From Mariaggregatimicrobium sp964498785 (GTDB lineage Bacteria > Zhuqueibacterota > Zhuqueibacteria > Thermofontimicrobiales > Thiofontviventaceae): a stretch of 15,354 bases of DNA. The DNA is taken from contig CAZCJL010000149.1 of NCBI GenBank assembly GCA_964498785.1, positions 1 through 15,354 on the forward strand, given 5' to 3'. The notes under the pieces are model-generated. The model saw only the letters and a list, made by a program, of their open reading frames with translations, made no database searches and was not told where the DNA came from. Both the position numbers and the translations under genes were made by a program. Shown here piece after piece: positions 1-7,119 of the stretch (its first letter is position 1; each line of letters opens with the position of its first letter).

Positions 1-1
1 T

Positions 2-100
2 TTACAAAAAAATCAAACTTATGATACAGCTCCACGAGAAATTACCAACTTTGGGGAATTGCTCCCTTTGAACTACGTAACATACCTTTTAAGTCTATGA
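2..100 (+). other. Possible 3' end of a gene cut by the window edge
   Basis: Frame 2 is open from the left edge for 32 codons and ends at TGA 98-100. The predicted tail includes TAPREITNFGELLPLNYV, which has ordinary protein composition but matches no family I recognise. Frame 3 is also open, but only to about position 69. A 32-codon open frame can arise by chance in AT-rich DNA, so this is a weak call. It would be the gene preceding manC in the same direction. Confidence 0.2.
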
Positions 101-120
101 AAAAATAACACAAAATTTGA

Positions 121-187
121 TAAAAATCAAGTGGATTTTCATGAATCCTAATTTACAAATGTTTAATAATAAAAAGCTTGATTTTTA
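121..187. repeat. Nested inverted repeat in the leader region of manC
   Basis: TAAAAATCAAG at 121-131 is repeated exactly in reverse complement as CTTGATTTTTA at 177-187. Inside the 45-nt loop a second inverted repeat pairs GGATT (133-137) with AATCC (144-148). It begins about 20 bp after a possible upstream stop codon, so it could be a weak terminator for an upstream transcript or a regulatory structure. AT-richness lowers its significance. Confidence 0.35.
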
Positions 188-345
188 AAACAAAATTGTT
201 TAGATTTAAGAATTGATAATTTTTATGATAGTTAACCCTTCTGATCTGGAAGCCTTGTCGATTTAACCTGCAAGTTGTAAAATATGTTATCGTTTAAGAA
301 AATTAGAATGATCACAAATCATGTTAGAAAATTAATGAAATGTCA

Positions 346-370
346 TTGTTTAGTATTTCCCGAATATAAT
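346..370 (+). promoter_or_regulatory. Candidate promoter for the manC operon
   Basis: A perfect TATAAT lies at 365-370, 51 bp before the manC start. No good -35 sits at 17 bp: TTGTTT (346-351) gives a spacer of only 13 bp, and TGTCAT (341-346) gives 18 bp but matches poorly. The rest of 101-421 is AT-rich with no credible reading frame and appears non-coding apart from the nested repeat. Confidence 0.3.
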
Positions 371-421
371 GCAATGGCTTTTTATTTTTATTTGAAAGAT
401 AATTAAATTTGGAGGTTATTC

Positions 422-1492
422 ATGTACGCTGTGATAATGGCAGGTGGAGAAGGAACAAGATTTTGGCCCCGGAGTCGGTACAAACATCCCAAACAATTGC
501 TGCAGATCATTGATGAAAAAACGATGCTTCAAAGCACGGTGGAAAGATTAGAGACAGTGGTTGACAAAAAGCAAACCTATATTGTCTCCACATCGGTTAT
601 AAAAGATGAGATAAACAGACAATTACCTTTTTTGGCGCCGGAAAATTTAATTATTGAGCCCAGGGGGAAAAATACAGCACCGTGTATTGGGTTGGCGGCA
701 ATCATCGTAAAGAATATGGATCCTGATGCAGTAATAGCGGTTCTACCAGCAGACCATCACATCAGAGAAGTAAATAAATTTCGACAGATTTTAAAAGCAG
801 CGGAAAAAGTGGCGCAAGCGAAAGAGTGTCTTGTTACGATTGGTATCAATCCGACGTATCCTTCTACAGGATATGGATATATTCAATTTAACGGCGAAAT
901 CGAAAAAATTGATGATATCCCGGTGTATAAAGTGAAAACATTTGCCGAGAAACCAGATATAAATACTGCTCGCCGTTTTATGACAAGCGGAGATTTTTTG
1001 TGGAATAGTGGCATATTTGTATGGTCAGTTAATACGATTTTACACGAAATCGAAGAGTCCCTGCCGGAATTATATGACGGTCTGATAGAAATTGAAAAAT
1101 CATTGGGAACAAAATCACAAGATGACATTATAAATAAAATATATTGTCAAATAAAAAGCATTTCAATTGATTACGGTGTAATGGAGCATGCACGGAACGT
1201 TGCTGTTTTGAAAGGCGATTTCGGTTGGAGCGATGTGGGAACATGGGAAGAAGTGTATCAGCTTGGCCAGAAAGATGAAAACGAAAACGTTGTGAAAACA
1301 TCTCACTTCCTGAAAGATACCAGGGGATGTTTGATTGACACACCGGAAAAATTTGTGGCAGCTATTGGAGTTAACAATTTGATCGTTGTTGAAACAGAGG
1401 ATGCGCTGTTAATTTGTAACCGAGATAATGCGCAAGATGTTAAAGAAGCTGTTGAAGCAATGAAACGAAAAAAATTAAATAAATATTTATAA
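422..1492 (+). CDS. manC: Mannose-1-phosphate guanylyltransferase (GDP-mannose pyrophosphorylase)
   Basis: This cytoplasmic nucleotidyltransferase makes GDP-mannose from mannose-1-phosphate and GTP, supplying mannose, fucose or rhamnose-type sugars for surface polysaccharide and glycoprotein. The 356-aa protein has the nucleotide-binding loop GGEGTRFWPRSR (residues 8-19), KQLLQI (24-29), EPRGKNTAPC (79-88), LPADHHI (108-114), the FAEKP sugar-binding motif (174-178), WNSGIF (194-199), SIDYGVMEHA (248-257) and GDFGWSDVGTW (265-275). All are typical of the ManC/RfbM family. It is the single-domain form: no C-terminal phosphomannose isomerase cupin follows. The ATG is preceded by GGAGG (411-415) at 6-nt spacing. 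It leads a tight four-gene run. The other possibility is a different hexose-1-phosphate nucleotidyltransferase, but the GWSDVGTW and EKP motifs favour mannose. Confidence 0.93.
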   Translation: MYAVIMAGGEGTRFWPRSRYKHPKQLLQIIDEKTMLQSTVERLETVVDKKQTYIVSTSVIKDEINRQLPFLAPENLIIEPRGKNTAPCIGLAAIIVKNMDPDAVIAVLPADHHIREVNKFRQILKAAEKVAQAKECLVTIGINPTYPSTGYGYIQFNGEIEKIDDIPVYKVKTFAEKPDINTARRFMTSGDFLWNSGIFVWSVNTILHEIEESLPELYDGLIEIEKSLGTKSQDDIINKIYCQIKSISIDYGVMEHARNVAVLKGDFGWSDVGTWEEVYQLGQKDENENVVKTSHFLKDTRGCLIDTPEKFVAAIGVNNLIVVETEDALLICNRDNAQDVKEAVEAMKRKKLNKYL

Positions 1493-1497
1493 TTGCC

Positions 1498-1749
1498 ATG
1501 AAACCACAAAATATTCTACAAAGTTTTGAAACCTTGATCCATAATCTCTCTATCGATCTACGTTATGAAAAAGGGGATTTCACTGGTGGGTTGTGTAAAG
1601 TCGGAAATAAAGAAGTTTTAATTGTTAACAATAAACTCCCGATAGAAGGCAAAATTAACGTAATGGCACGTGAGTTGAACAGGCTCAATCTAGAACAAAT
1701 TTATATCCGACCTGCACTGAGAAATATTATTGAAGGAAAAAACGATTAA
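1498..1749 (+). CDS. Small conserved-looking protein of unknown function
   Basis: The 83-aa soluble protein starts only 5 nt after the manC stop with no clear Shine-Dalgarno sequence, so its translation is probably coupled to manC. I do not recognise a named domain. The core LRYEKGDFTGGLCKV (residues 21-35) followed by KEVLIVNNKLP and a helical C-terminus ending IYIRPALRNIIE reads like a small alpha/beta fold with one cysteine (C33). There is no signal peptide or transmembrane segment. Its place between a sugar-nucleotide enzyme and an EIIA protein, and the absence of gaps, argue that it is a real gene rather than a chance frame. Its role cannot be stated from the sequence. Confidence 0.75.
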   Translation: MKPQNILQSFETLIHNLSIDLRYEKGDFTGGLCKVGNKEVLIVNNKLPIEGKINVMARELNRLNLEQIYIRPALRNIIEGKND

Positions 1750-1772
1750 ACTCAAACAAGGGATTTAGCTTT

Positions 1773-2234
1773 ATGGAGACACAAGACCTTTTGAAGTATT
1801 TTGATGAAAATGTGTTTATAATGAAACTAAAATCGACGACGAAAGACGAGCTTCTCAAGGAATTTGTTGATCAATTCGTTAGTGTAAACTATTTGAAAAA
1901 TAGCCAAATCGTTTTGGAGATGTTGCATCAGCGAGAAAGGCTTGGTAGTACCGGAATTGGAAAGGGTGTGGCGATTCCGCACGGAAGAACAACTTCTGCC
2001 TCCGACATTATGATTGCTTTCGGTAAATCAGAACAGGGTATTGAATACGAAGCAATAGACGGGAAACCGGTTCAACTCGTGTTCATGATTATCGCCCCCC
2101 CTCAGGACGAAAACAATATGTACCTTCCCATCCTCGGAAAAATGGTTGAAATCCTCAGCAAATCTAAAAACAGAAAAAAATTATTATCTATTGAAAATTT
2201 CGATGAATTTAAAGACTTTATTGAAAAGGAGTAA
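1773..2234 (+). CDS. ptsN: PTS EIIA protein, nitrogen/fructose type (PtsN-like)
   Basis: EIIA-Ntr/fructose domain of 153 aa, the usual length for a stand-alone PtsN. The phosphorylated histidine is H70 in GKGVAIPHGRT (63-73). This is followed by the family pattern of AIDGKPVQLVFMIIAPP (94-110) and a C-terminal helix pair. In this family the histidine accepts phosphate from HPr/NPr, and stand-alone members mostly regulate (nitrogen, potassium, envelope stress) rather than transport sugar. No EIIB or EIIC permease is adjacent, which supports a regulatory role here. The common HL in the post-strand helix is replaced by MYLPILGKM. The ATG has AAGGGA (1758-1763) nine nt upstream. It might instead be the IIA part of a dispersed fructose or mannitol PTS. 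Confidence 0.88.
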   Translation: METQDLLKYFDENVFIMKLKSTTKDELLKEFVDQFVSVNYLKNSQIVLEMLHQRERLGSTGIGKGVAIPHGRTTSASDIMIAFGKSEQGIEYEAIDGKPVQLVFMIIAPPQDENNMYLPILGKMVEILSKSKNRKKLLSIENFDEFKDFIEKE

Positions 2235-2238
2235 TTGA

Positions 2239-2574
2239 TTGATTAAAAAAGATTTAGAGCTTCTTGTTGCCCTCCAGGATTTGGATATGATGATCGAAGA
2301 GATATCTGAAGTGAAAAGATTAGGTTTTGAAGCTGAAAATGAAGATGATTTGAGGAAAGCTCGTGACGAACTCGTGTCCAAAATTAGTAAACCGCTTCTC
2401 TATACTTATGAACAGTTGAAAAGACGATATAAACGAGCCATTGTCCCGGTAAAAGAGGACAATACGTGTTTAGGTTGTTTTATTAAGCTTCCCACTTCCA
2501 TCTCTGCAAAAGGGCGGGCTGATAGCGATGTAATGCGCTGTGAAGCGTGCGGACGTATTTTATACTGGTTATAA
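2239..2574 (+). CDS. Short C4-type zinc-ribbon protein (DUF164 / zf-RING_7 family)
   Basis: The 111-aa protein has a short helical N-terminus beginning with the family-like VALQDLDMMIEEI (10-22). Its C-terminal zinc ribbon has two CxxC pairs, C77/C80 and C101/C104, and ends in CGRILYW as in PF02591. Typical members are about 240 aa with a long antiparallel coiled coil; here most of that coiled coil is missing, so this is a miniature form. The start is TTG at 2239, chosen because AAAGGAG (2225-2231) lies 7 nt upstream and the alternative TTG at 2235 meets a stop. The SD overlaps the end of ptsN, from which the gene is separated by 4 nt. Function in the family is poorly defined; nucleic-acid or protein binding is assumed. 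Its last 6 bp overlap the convergent gene. Confidence 0.82.
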   Translation: MIKKDLELLVALQDLDMMIEEISEVKRLGFEAENEDDLRKARDELVSKISKPLLYTYEQLKRRYKRAIVPVKEDNTCLGCFIKLPTSISAKGRADSDVMRCEACGRILYWL

Positions 2575-3780
2575 CATTTCTATAAATGCTGCAATTTTTG
2601 TCTTTGTCTGTGCATCAAAAAAAATGCGGGAATCGGTCATATCTGCTTCAATGATGAGCCCAGGTTTCCCTGTTTTTTTTGTAACCAGTCGTTTCATGTC
2701 ATATTGACCCAATGAGTATGGTTTACAACTACGGTTGGAGTGCATGATAAATCCATCAACGCTAAAATCATCCATCAGCCGAATAAAGTTTTTCGTCATC
2801 AGTTCCACGCCGCGGTTTAAATAAACATTCGTATACGTTTCCGCGAGACTATCCAGGGGGCTGGACAAATCTAACTTCCCAAACGCCCACGCAGTCGTAT
2901 ATGTATCAGCAACCAGATTTACCCCATACGAAGCAAATGTTTCTGACAGATTCCGCATTTCATACCAAATCGGAATATTATCCCAAAGCAATCGAAAACG
3001 TTCCTCTGATATTGCTCCCACACTCTGTGCGATTCGTTGTTCCAATTCTTCCTTTAATTCAAGATAAAAAGAGTTCATCTTTTGTGTTCCGCGCAAAGTC
3101 ACAATTGGCGCCATATAAACGAATGCATCAAAACAGGTTATCGGTGCCGGACGATGCTGGTTCAGATAGAGGATGTCTTCCCAAAGCGTCATTCCTTCCT
3201 GAGCATGTTGCATCACCTGAGTTAACGTGGTCAATTTAAATTTCGTGCGGGTCTGTTTTTCCAGGAATAGGATAAAATCCTCTAACTGTGACTTTACATA
3301 ATCAATTGTGTGCGGCTCAAGTTTGTGATGAATGTATGGGGTATCGATAATAAATAACGGTACGTTATAATAGCGGCTTTGAATCTGAAACCATTTCAGT
3401 ACTGTTCCGCAAATATTGTTGCAGCATACAAGAAAATCCGGGCGAGGCAACCCGCCAATTGGGCTTTTGCCAGAGAGTGATGAGCCAATATCAGAGCGCA
3501 TGTACGAACAGATATCTTGTGAATATCCCGCGCGTTCCGCAGTCTGGCATAGATCGACGGCCATTTTCGATGCCCCGCATATCGCGCCGTGATTTTCCGG
3601 ATAAAAAGGTATCGCTTGCATCGCGTATATAAATTCAACCGGAGCGCCACTGGTGAGCCAGGCGATTTTCTTTCCGAACCAGCGCGCGTATTTGGCTTTC
3701 ATGTAATACTGTTTCATTAATTTTTTATATGTTTTGATCGCATTTAATCGCGGTGCACGAGTAATGGTTGTTGACATCAT
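2569..3780 (-). CDS. 2-hydroxyacyl-CoA dehydratase / benzoyl-CoA reductase family subunit (BcrB/HgdA-like)
   Basis: One of two non-identical iron-sulfur subunits of a 2-hydroxyacyl-CoA dehydratase or benzoyl-CoA reductase-type enzyme, oxygen-sensitive and cytoplasmic. In the family such dimers use single-electron chemistry to eliminate water from (R)-2-hydroxyacyl-CoA or reduce an aromatic CoA ester. The 403-aa protein shows IPFYPENHGAICG (57-69), C78, DICSY with C91, the CCNNIC cluster (C119, C120, C124), and RSCKPYSLGQYD with C352, then the conserved end PGLIIEADMTDSR. These are the expected cluster-ligand regions. Two start codons are possible: ATG 3780 overlaps the upstream gene in ATGA, while ATG 3777 sits 6 nt from GGAG (3784-3787) and may be preferred. 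It is last in the operon after the 379-aa partner. Substrate is not predictable. Confidence 0.9.
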   Translation of the reverse strand: MMSTTITRAPRLNAIKTYKKLMKQYYMKAKYARWFGKKIAWLTSGAPVEFIYAMQAIPFYPENHGAICGASKMAVDLCQTAERAGYSQDICSYMRSDIGSSLSGKSPIGGLPRPDFLVCCNNICGTVLKWFQIQSRYYNVPLFIIDTPYIHHKLEPHTIDYVKSQLEDFILFLEKQTRTKFKLTTLTQVMQHAQEGMTLWEDILYLNQHRPAPITCFDAFVYMAPIVTLRGTQKMNSFYLELKEELEQRIAQSVGAISEERFRLLWDNIPIWYEMRNLSETFASYGVNLVADTYTTAWAFGKLDLSSPLDSLAETYTNVYLNRGVELMTKNFIRLMDDFSVDGFIMHSNRSCKPYSLGQYDMKRLVTKKTGKPGLIIEADMTDSRIFFDAQTKTKIAAFIEML

Positions 3781-4916
3781 GTTCTCCGGTTTTTTATCAT
3801 CTCGGAAAATGCTTCCAATCTGCTCTTAATTTGACCCATGTTATACCCTGGTTTTTCTATCTCGATCAAAATTGACGGAATCCCGGCGCATTCCAGTGTT
3901 GATTTAAGATATGGATAATCAAAAAAATGTGGTTCACAAAATTTATGAAGATAAAAAATTACAGCCGACGCGTTGCTTTTTTGAACATCAGATACGATTT
4001 CATTCGCACGATCGATCCGGGAGTGATGTTTTGTCGGGCATGGGCGCTGTTCGGTCAAGCGTTCGGCGATCGCTTCGAGTGGGTGACGATTTGAATGAAC
4101 ACTTCGCTCAAAATAACGCTCGCCATTGCATAAATCATCTCCGGTTATAGTTATATTCAGTGCATCCAATAGTTGATAAAAATCAGGATCCGCACAGATC
4201 GATCCGGTAAGAAATACTTTAGACGTGTCGTTCGAATTCGGTGAATCTGCCTCGCTAAAATAACGGAGCATAGCTTCTAACAATGCATTGTAATTTTTCC
4301 GCTCCATGGCAGTAGATGCGATAATCGTGTCACTGATGTTGATATCCGGAATTAGTCCGGGTTTTTCACCTTTGATGTGATACAAGTTTTTCATCAACTG
4401 GCGAGTTGTTTCGTAACTGCGGATGCTTTCCTGCAAATCGCTGTCTGAAATTGATTTTCCTGAAAAATCTTCTAATCGTGTTTTGAGGCGCTGCAATTCT
4501 CTGATGAGATAGTCGCGAGATGCTTTTGAATCAAGTTTGCCGGGCATATTGAATGTGTCATGAAAAGCATATTGTGAATTCAGCTCCCATATATCTGACA
4601 GGCACTGGAGCGAATCGCAGGAATGCGAAAAAATAGCCCCTGCCAAATAATCCAGTTCTCCCACAATCATCCGGTCAAGGATGCTTTTCACGATATTGCA
4701 GCAATACGTTTGCAGGTGCGCATTTATTCGCGGGGATGGCTGCATTGTGCCCCAAATTCGTAACGGCAGAAAACCTGCAGCATGAACTAATTCCTCCGGA
4801 AAATAACGGCACATATTCGCAATGGCCTTTCTTCCGGTTTCCAGTGAATATTGTTCTGCGTACAAATATGGATCCCGTGCAATTATTTTAAATTGATCGA
4901 TAATATCAGAATTCAT
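3777..4916 (-). CDS. 2-hydroxyacyl-CoA dehydratase / benzoyl-CoA reductase family subunit (BcrC/HgdB-like)
   Basis: Partner iron-sulfur subunit, 379 aa, close to the usual 370-390. Diagnostic features are C36 within CRYFPEELVHAAGFLP (36-51), C72/C73, the HSCDSLQC pair (C100, C105), GDDLCNGERYF with C263, and KFCEPHFFDYP with C327, followed by GIPSILIEIEK and the family-typical end GQIKSRLEAFSEM. Its start lies 2 nt after the stop of acyl-CoA synthetase A, and its last codons carry the SD of the next gene, so the three genes appear translationally coupled. The synthetase-dehydratase order suggests that an acid is activated to its CoA ester and then dehydrated or reduced. No activator ATPase (HgdC/BcrA/BcrD type, with its ASKHA fold and bridging cluster) is in the window and must be supplied from elsewhere if the enzyme works. 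Confidence 0.9.
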   Translation of the reverse strand: MNSDIIDQFKIIARDPYLYAEQYSLETGRKAIANMCRYFPEELVHAAGFLPLRIWGTMQPSPRINAHLQTYCCNIVKSILDRMIVGELDYLAGAIFSHSCDSLQCLSDIWELNSQYAFHDTFNMPGKLDSKASRDYLIRELQRLKTRLEDFSGKSISDSDLQESIRSYETTRQLMKNLYHIKGEKPGLIPDINISDTIIASTAMERKNYNALLEAMLRYFSEADSPNSNDTSKVFLTGSICADPDFYQLLDALNITITGDDLCNGERYFERSVHSNRHPLEAIAERLTEQRPCPTKHHSRIDRANEIVSDVQKSNASAVIFYLHKFCEPHFFDYPYLKSTLECAGIPSILIEIEKPGYNMGQIKSRLEAFSEMIKNRRT

Positions 4917-4918
4917 GA

Positions 4919-6709
4919 TTACTCTTCATACATCCGTTCGATTATATCCGAATATTTTGATTCCACAACTTTCCGTTTGATTTTTAGCGACGGAGTCATG
5001 TCGCCGTTTTCAATGGTGAATTCATGCGGCAGCAAAATGAATTTTTTGATCTGCTCGAAGCGAGCCATGTCATTCGTCAAGCGTTGAATATCTGATTCGA
5101 CCATTTGATAAATAGCCGGATGGTTAATCAGATCGTCAATTGTGTTATATTGTATTTGTTTCGCATTGACCGAAATTTTCAATGCTTCAAAAGCCGGCAC
5201 GATGAGTGCGGACAGGAATTTCCGTTTATCGCCGATAACCATCACCTGTTCAATATAGGGACTGGTGATGAGCAGGTTTTCGATAGACGCTGGCGTCACA
5301 TTTTTGCCGCCCGATGTAACGATGATATTTTTCTTACGGTCTGTGATATGCAAATAGAGTTCATTATCCAGATGACCGATATCTCCGGTATGCAGCCAGC
5401 CGTCGGTGTCAATCGTTTCCGCTGTTGCCTCCGGATTTTTATAGTACCCTTTCATCACGTGAGGCCCTTTGGTGAGAATTTCACCATCGTCGGCTATTTT
5501 AACTTCTACTCCGGGAACCGCCTGTCCCACAGAACCGAATTTAAATTTACCCTCATGATTAACAGTAATCACCGGCGAAGTTTCGGTTAGTCCATAACCT
5601 TCAAGGATCAGGATACCAGCTTTGTAGAAGAATTCCGCGATCTCTTTGGAAAGCGGAGCCCCGCCCGAAACAAAGAAGCGCAATCGTCCTCCGATACGCT
5701 GATATAATTTACTAAAAACCAGTTTTGTTGCAAGATTGTATTTTCGCCGCAACATTCCAGATACGTTACCGGCTTTTGTTGCTTTAACATATTTATCGCC
5801 GGTATTAATCGCCCACCAAAAAATGCGCTTTTTTATAAATGAACCTGAATTCGCATTTTCAATTATCCGGGCATAAATTTTTTCAAACAAGCGGGGAACG
5901 GCTGTCATGACTGTGGGTTGGACTTCTGTTAGATTTCCGGCAACCTTTTCCACGCTTTCTGCATAATAGATAGTGGCACCAACAGCAAGCGCTGCATATT
6001 GCCCGGCCATCCGCTCGAAAGAGTGACAAAGGGGCAGGAACGATAGAAATATTTCCTGCTCATCGATGTGCAACACTGCAAGTCCGGCTTTTACATTGGA
6101 CAGAAGATTTCCGTGACTCAGCATCACGCCTTTTGGCGCGCCGGTTGTCCCTGAGGTATAAATAATCCCACACAAATCTTTGGCCTGGATTTTTGCGACT
6201 GCTTTTTGATAGTATCCCGGATGTTCTTTCTCAAAATTTGCTCCTTTTTGAGATACGTTCTGAAAACTGAGTGTTTTGCCATCGATCGGCTGGCTTGAAT
6301 CCATAAAAATGATTTTTTCTAATGAAGGAACATTGTCGAAAATTTCCAGAACTTTGTCAAGCAATTCCTGTTGCGATACGATGATTAACTTTGTTGCGGA
6401 ATCATTCAAAATGTATTCTATCTGTTTGGGAGTCAGTGTCGGATACAACGGCACATTGATTGCACCCAACGACAAAATCCCCAAATCCGTGATTGGCCAT
6501 TCCGGTCTGTTTTCTGATATTAACGCCACACGATCACCTCGTGTAATACCCATCGAGGCCAATCCCAGCGCAAACTCGCGTACGCGTTTGGAAAATTCTT
6601 TATAAGAAAATCCCTGATAAATGCCATCGTTTTTTTGAAAAAGAGCGTCTTTGGAGCCAAATTTATCAACTGTCTCCAGAAACATGGTCACCAGGTTTGT
6701 CGCCTGCAT
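4919..6709 (-). CDS. Long-chain acyl-CoA synthetase, copy A (AMP-forming)
   Basis: Adenylate-forming ligase (FAA1/COG1022 type) converting a fatty or other carboxylic acid, ATP and CoA to acyl-CoA, AMP and PPi. Numbered from the ATG at 6709 it has 596 aa: P-loop YTSGTTGAPKGVM at 184, GYGLTET at 371, WLHTGDIG with D443, hinge DRKKNIIVTSGGKNVTP with D457, and the C-terminal TPSLKIKRK with the probable catalytic K576. A GTG at 6718 is in frame but lies inside the Shine-Dalgarno AGGAGGTG; the ATG at 6709 is 8 nt from GGAGG (6718-6722) and aligns with the starts of copies B and C. One oddity is DNELYLHITDRKK, where the glycine present in copies B (DEDGYL) and C (DEAGFL) is replaced. It leads the coupled operon with the two dehydratase subunits. 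Confidence 0.93.
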   Translation of the reverse strand: MQATNLVTMFLETVDKFGSKDALFQKNDGIYQGFSYKEFSKRVREFALGLASMGITRGDRVALISENRPEWPITDLGILSLGAINVPLYPTLTPKQIEYILNDSATKLIIVSQQELLDKVLEIFDNVPSLEKIIFMDSSQPIDGKTLSFQNVSQKGANFEKEHPGYYQKAVAKIQAKDLCGIIYTSGTTGAPKGVMLSHGNLLSNVKAGLAVLHIDEQEIFLSFLPLCHSFERMAGQYAALAVGATIYYAESVEKVAGNLTEVQPTVMTAVPRLFEKIYARIIENANSGSFIKKRIFWWAINTGDKYVKATKAGNVSGMLRRKYNLATKLVFSKLYQRIGGRLRFFVSGGAPLSKEIAEFFYKAGILILEGYGLTETSPVITVNHEGKFKFGSVGQAVPGVEVKIADDGEILTKGPHVMKGYYKNPEATAETIDTDGWLHTGDIGHLDNELYLHITDRKKNIIVTSGGKNVTPASIENLLITSPYIEQVMVIGDKRKFLSALIVPAFEALKISVNAKQIQYNTIDDLINHPAIYQMVESDIQRLTNDMARFEQIKKFILLPHEFTIENGDMTPSLKIKRKVVESKYSDIIERMYEE

Positions 6710-6760
6710 TTTTGTCACCTCCTCGAAAATTTAGGGTGTCGCTATAGTATGTTTTGTATT

Positions 6761-7056
6761 ACCAGGAAGCACACGAAGTTCTCGAAGAAAAACAAACTGC
6801 CTTAAAAGTGAGTTCGATCTAAGCAATCTAACGCAATTTTAACCATGGATTGACAATGATAAGCACGGCCTATTTTTAATTCTCAAAAAAAAGCCGTGTT
6901 CGATCTCTGACAAAAAATTATTTTGTTTTTACTGGAAAAACATTCGTTAATTAAAAACATCTCTTATATCGAACTCAGGTTAAAATAATTGCTAATGCAC
7001 ATCCAATATTTTATTCGGATAATCTGTCATACTGCATTCTTCGCGATTTTCGTGGT
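6761..7056. repeat. Degenerate ACCACGAAG-type repeats facing each other across the gap between synthetases A and B
   Basis: At 6761-6789 the plus strand reads ACCAGGAAGCACACGAAG followed by TTCTCGAAGAA. At 7037-7056 the minus strand reads ACCACGAAAATCGCGAAGAA. The two share ACCA..GAA and a TC.CGAAGAA end and are in inverted orientation. Short purine-rich CGAAG repeats of this style are common as dispersed intergenic repeats in environmental bacterial genomes (from memory, not checked). They flank the MITE-like element. The gap 6719-7119 contains no credible gene. Confidence 0.35.
6802..6985. mobile_element. MITE-like element: 15-bp terminal inverted repeats with flanking TTAAAA
   Basis: TGAGTTCGATCTAAG (6809-6823) and the reverse complement of 6963-6977, TGAGTTCGATATAAG, match at 14 of 15 positions. 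They bound a 169-bp AT-rich non-coding segment. Outside them the hexamer TTAAAA occurs on both sides (6802-6807 and 6980-6985), as expected of a target-site duplication, although the gaps to the repeat are unequal (1 and 2 bp). A third partial copy, GTTCGATCT, lies inside at 6898-6906, and CACGGC (6864-6869) can pair with GCCGTG (6893-6898). No transposase is present, so if mobile it would be non-autonomous. The repeats could instead be operator sites for synthetase A, since this gap must hold that operon's promoter. Confidence 0.45.
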
Positions 7057-7119
7057 TTTAATTTATTTGTTAAATAACTTACGACATTTAGTGGATGGAT
7101 GAACCACATTAGCCTCGAT

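Noticed and set aside
5105..5590. Plus-strand 161-codon frame opposite synthetase A
   Set aside because: It is antisense to a well-supported gene whose conserved motifs explain the sequence; similar frames opposite copies B and C confirm a codon-composition shadow.
6710..6718. GTG at 6718 as the start of synthetase A
   Set aside because: It lies inside the Shine-Dalgarno AGGAGGTG. The ATG at 6709 has an 8-nt spacing and aligns with the starts of the two paralogues.
6864..6898. Intrinsic terminator for synthetase B at CACGGC/GCCGTG
   Set aside because: The U-rich stretch lies inside the loop rather than after the stem, and it is over 200 bp past the stop codon.
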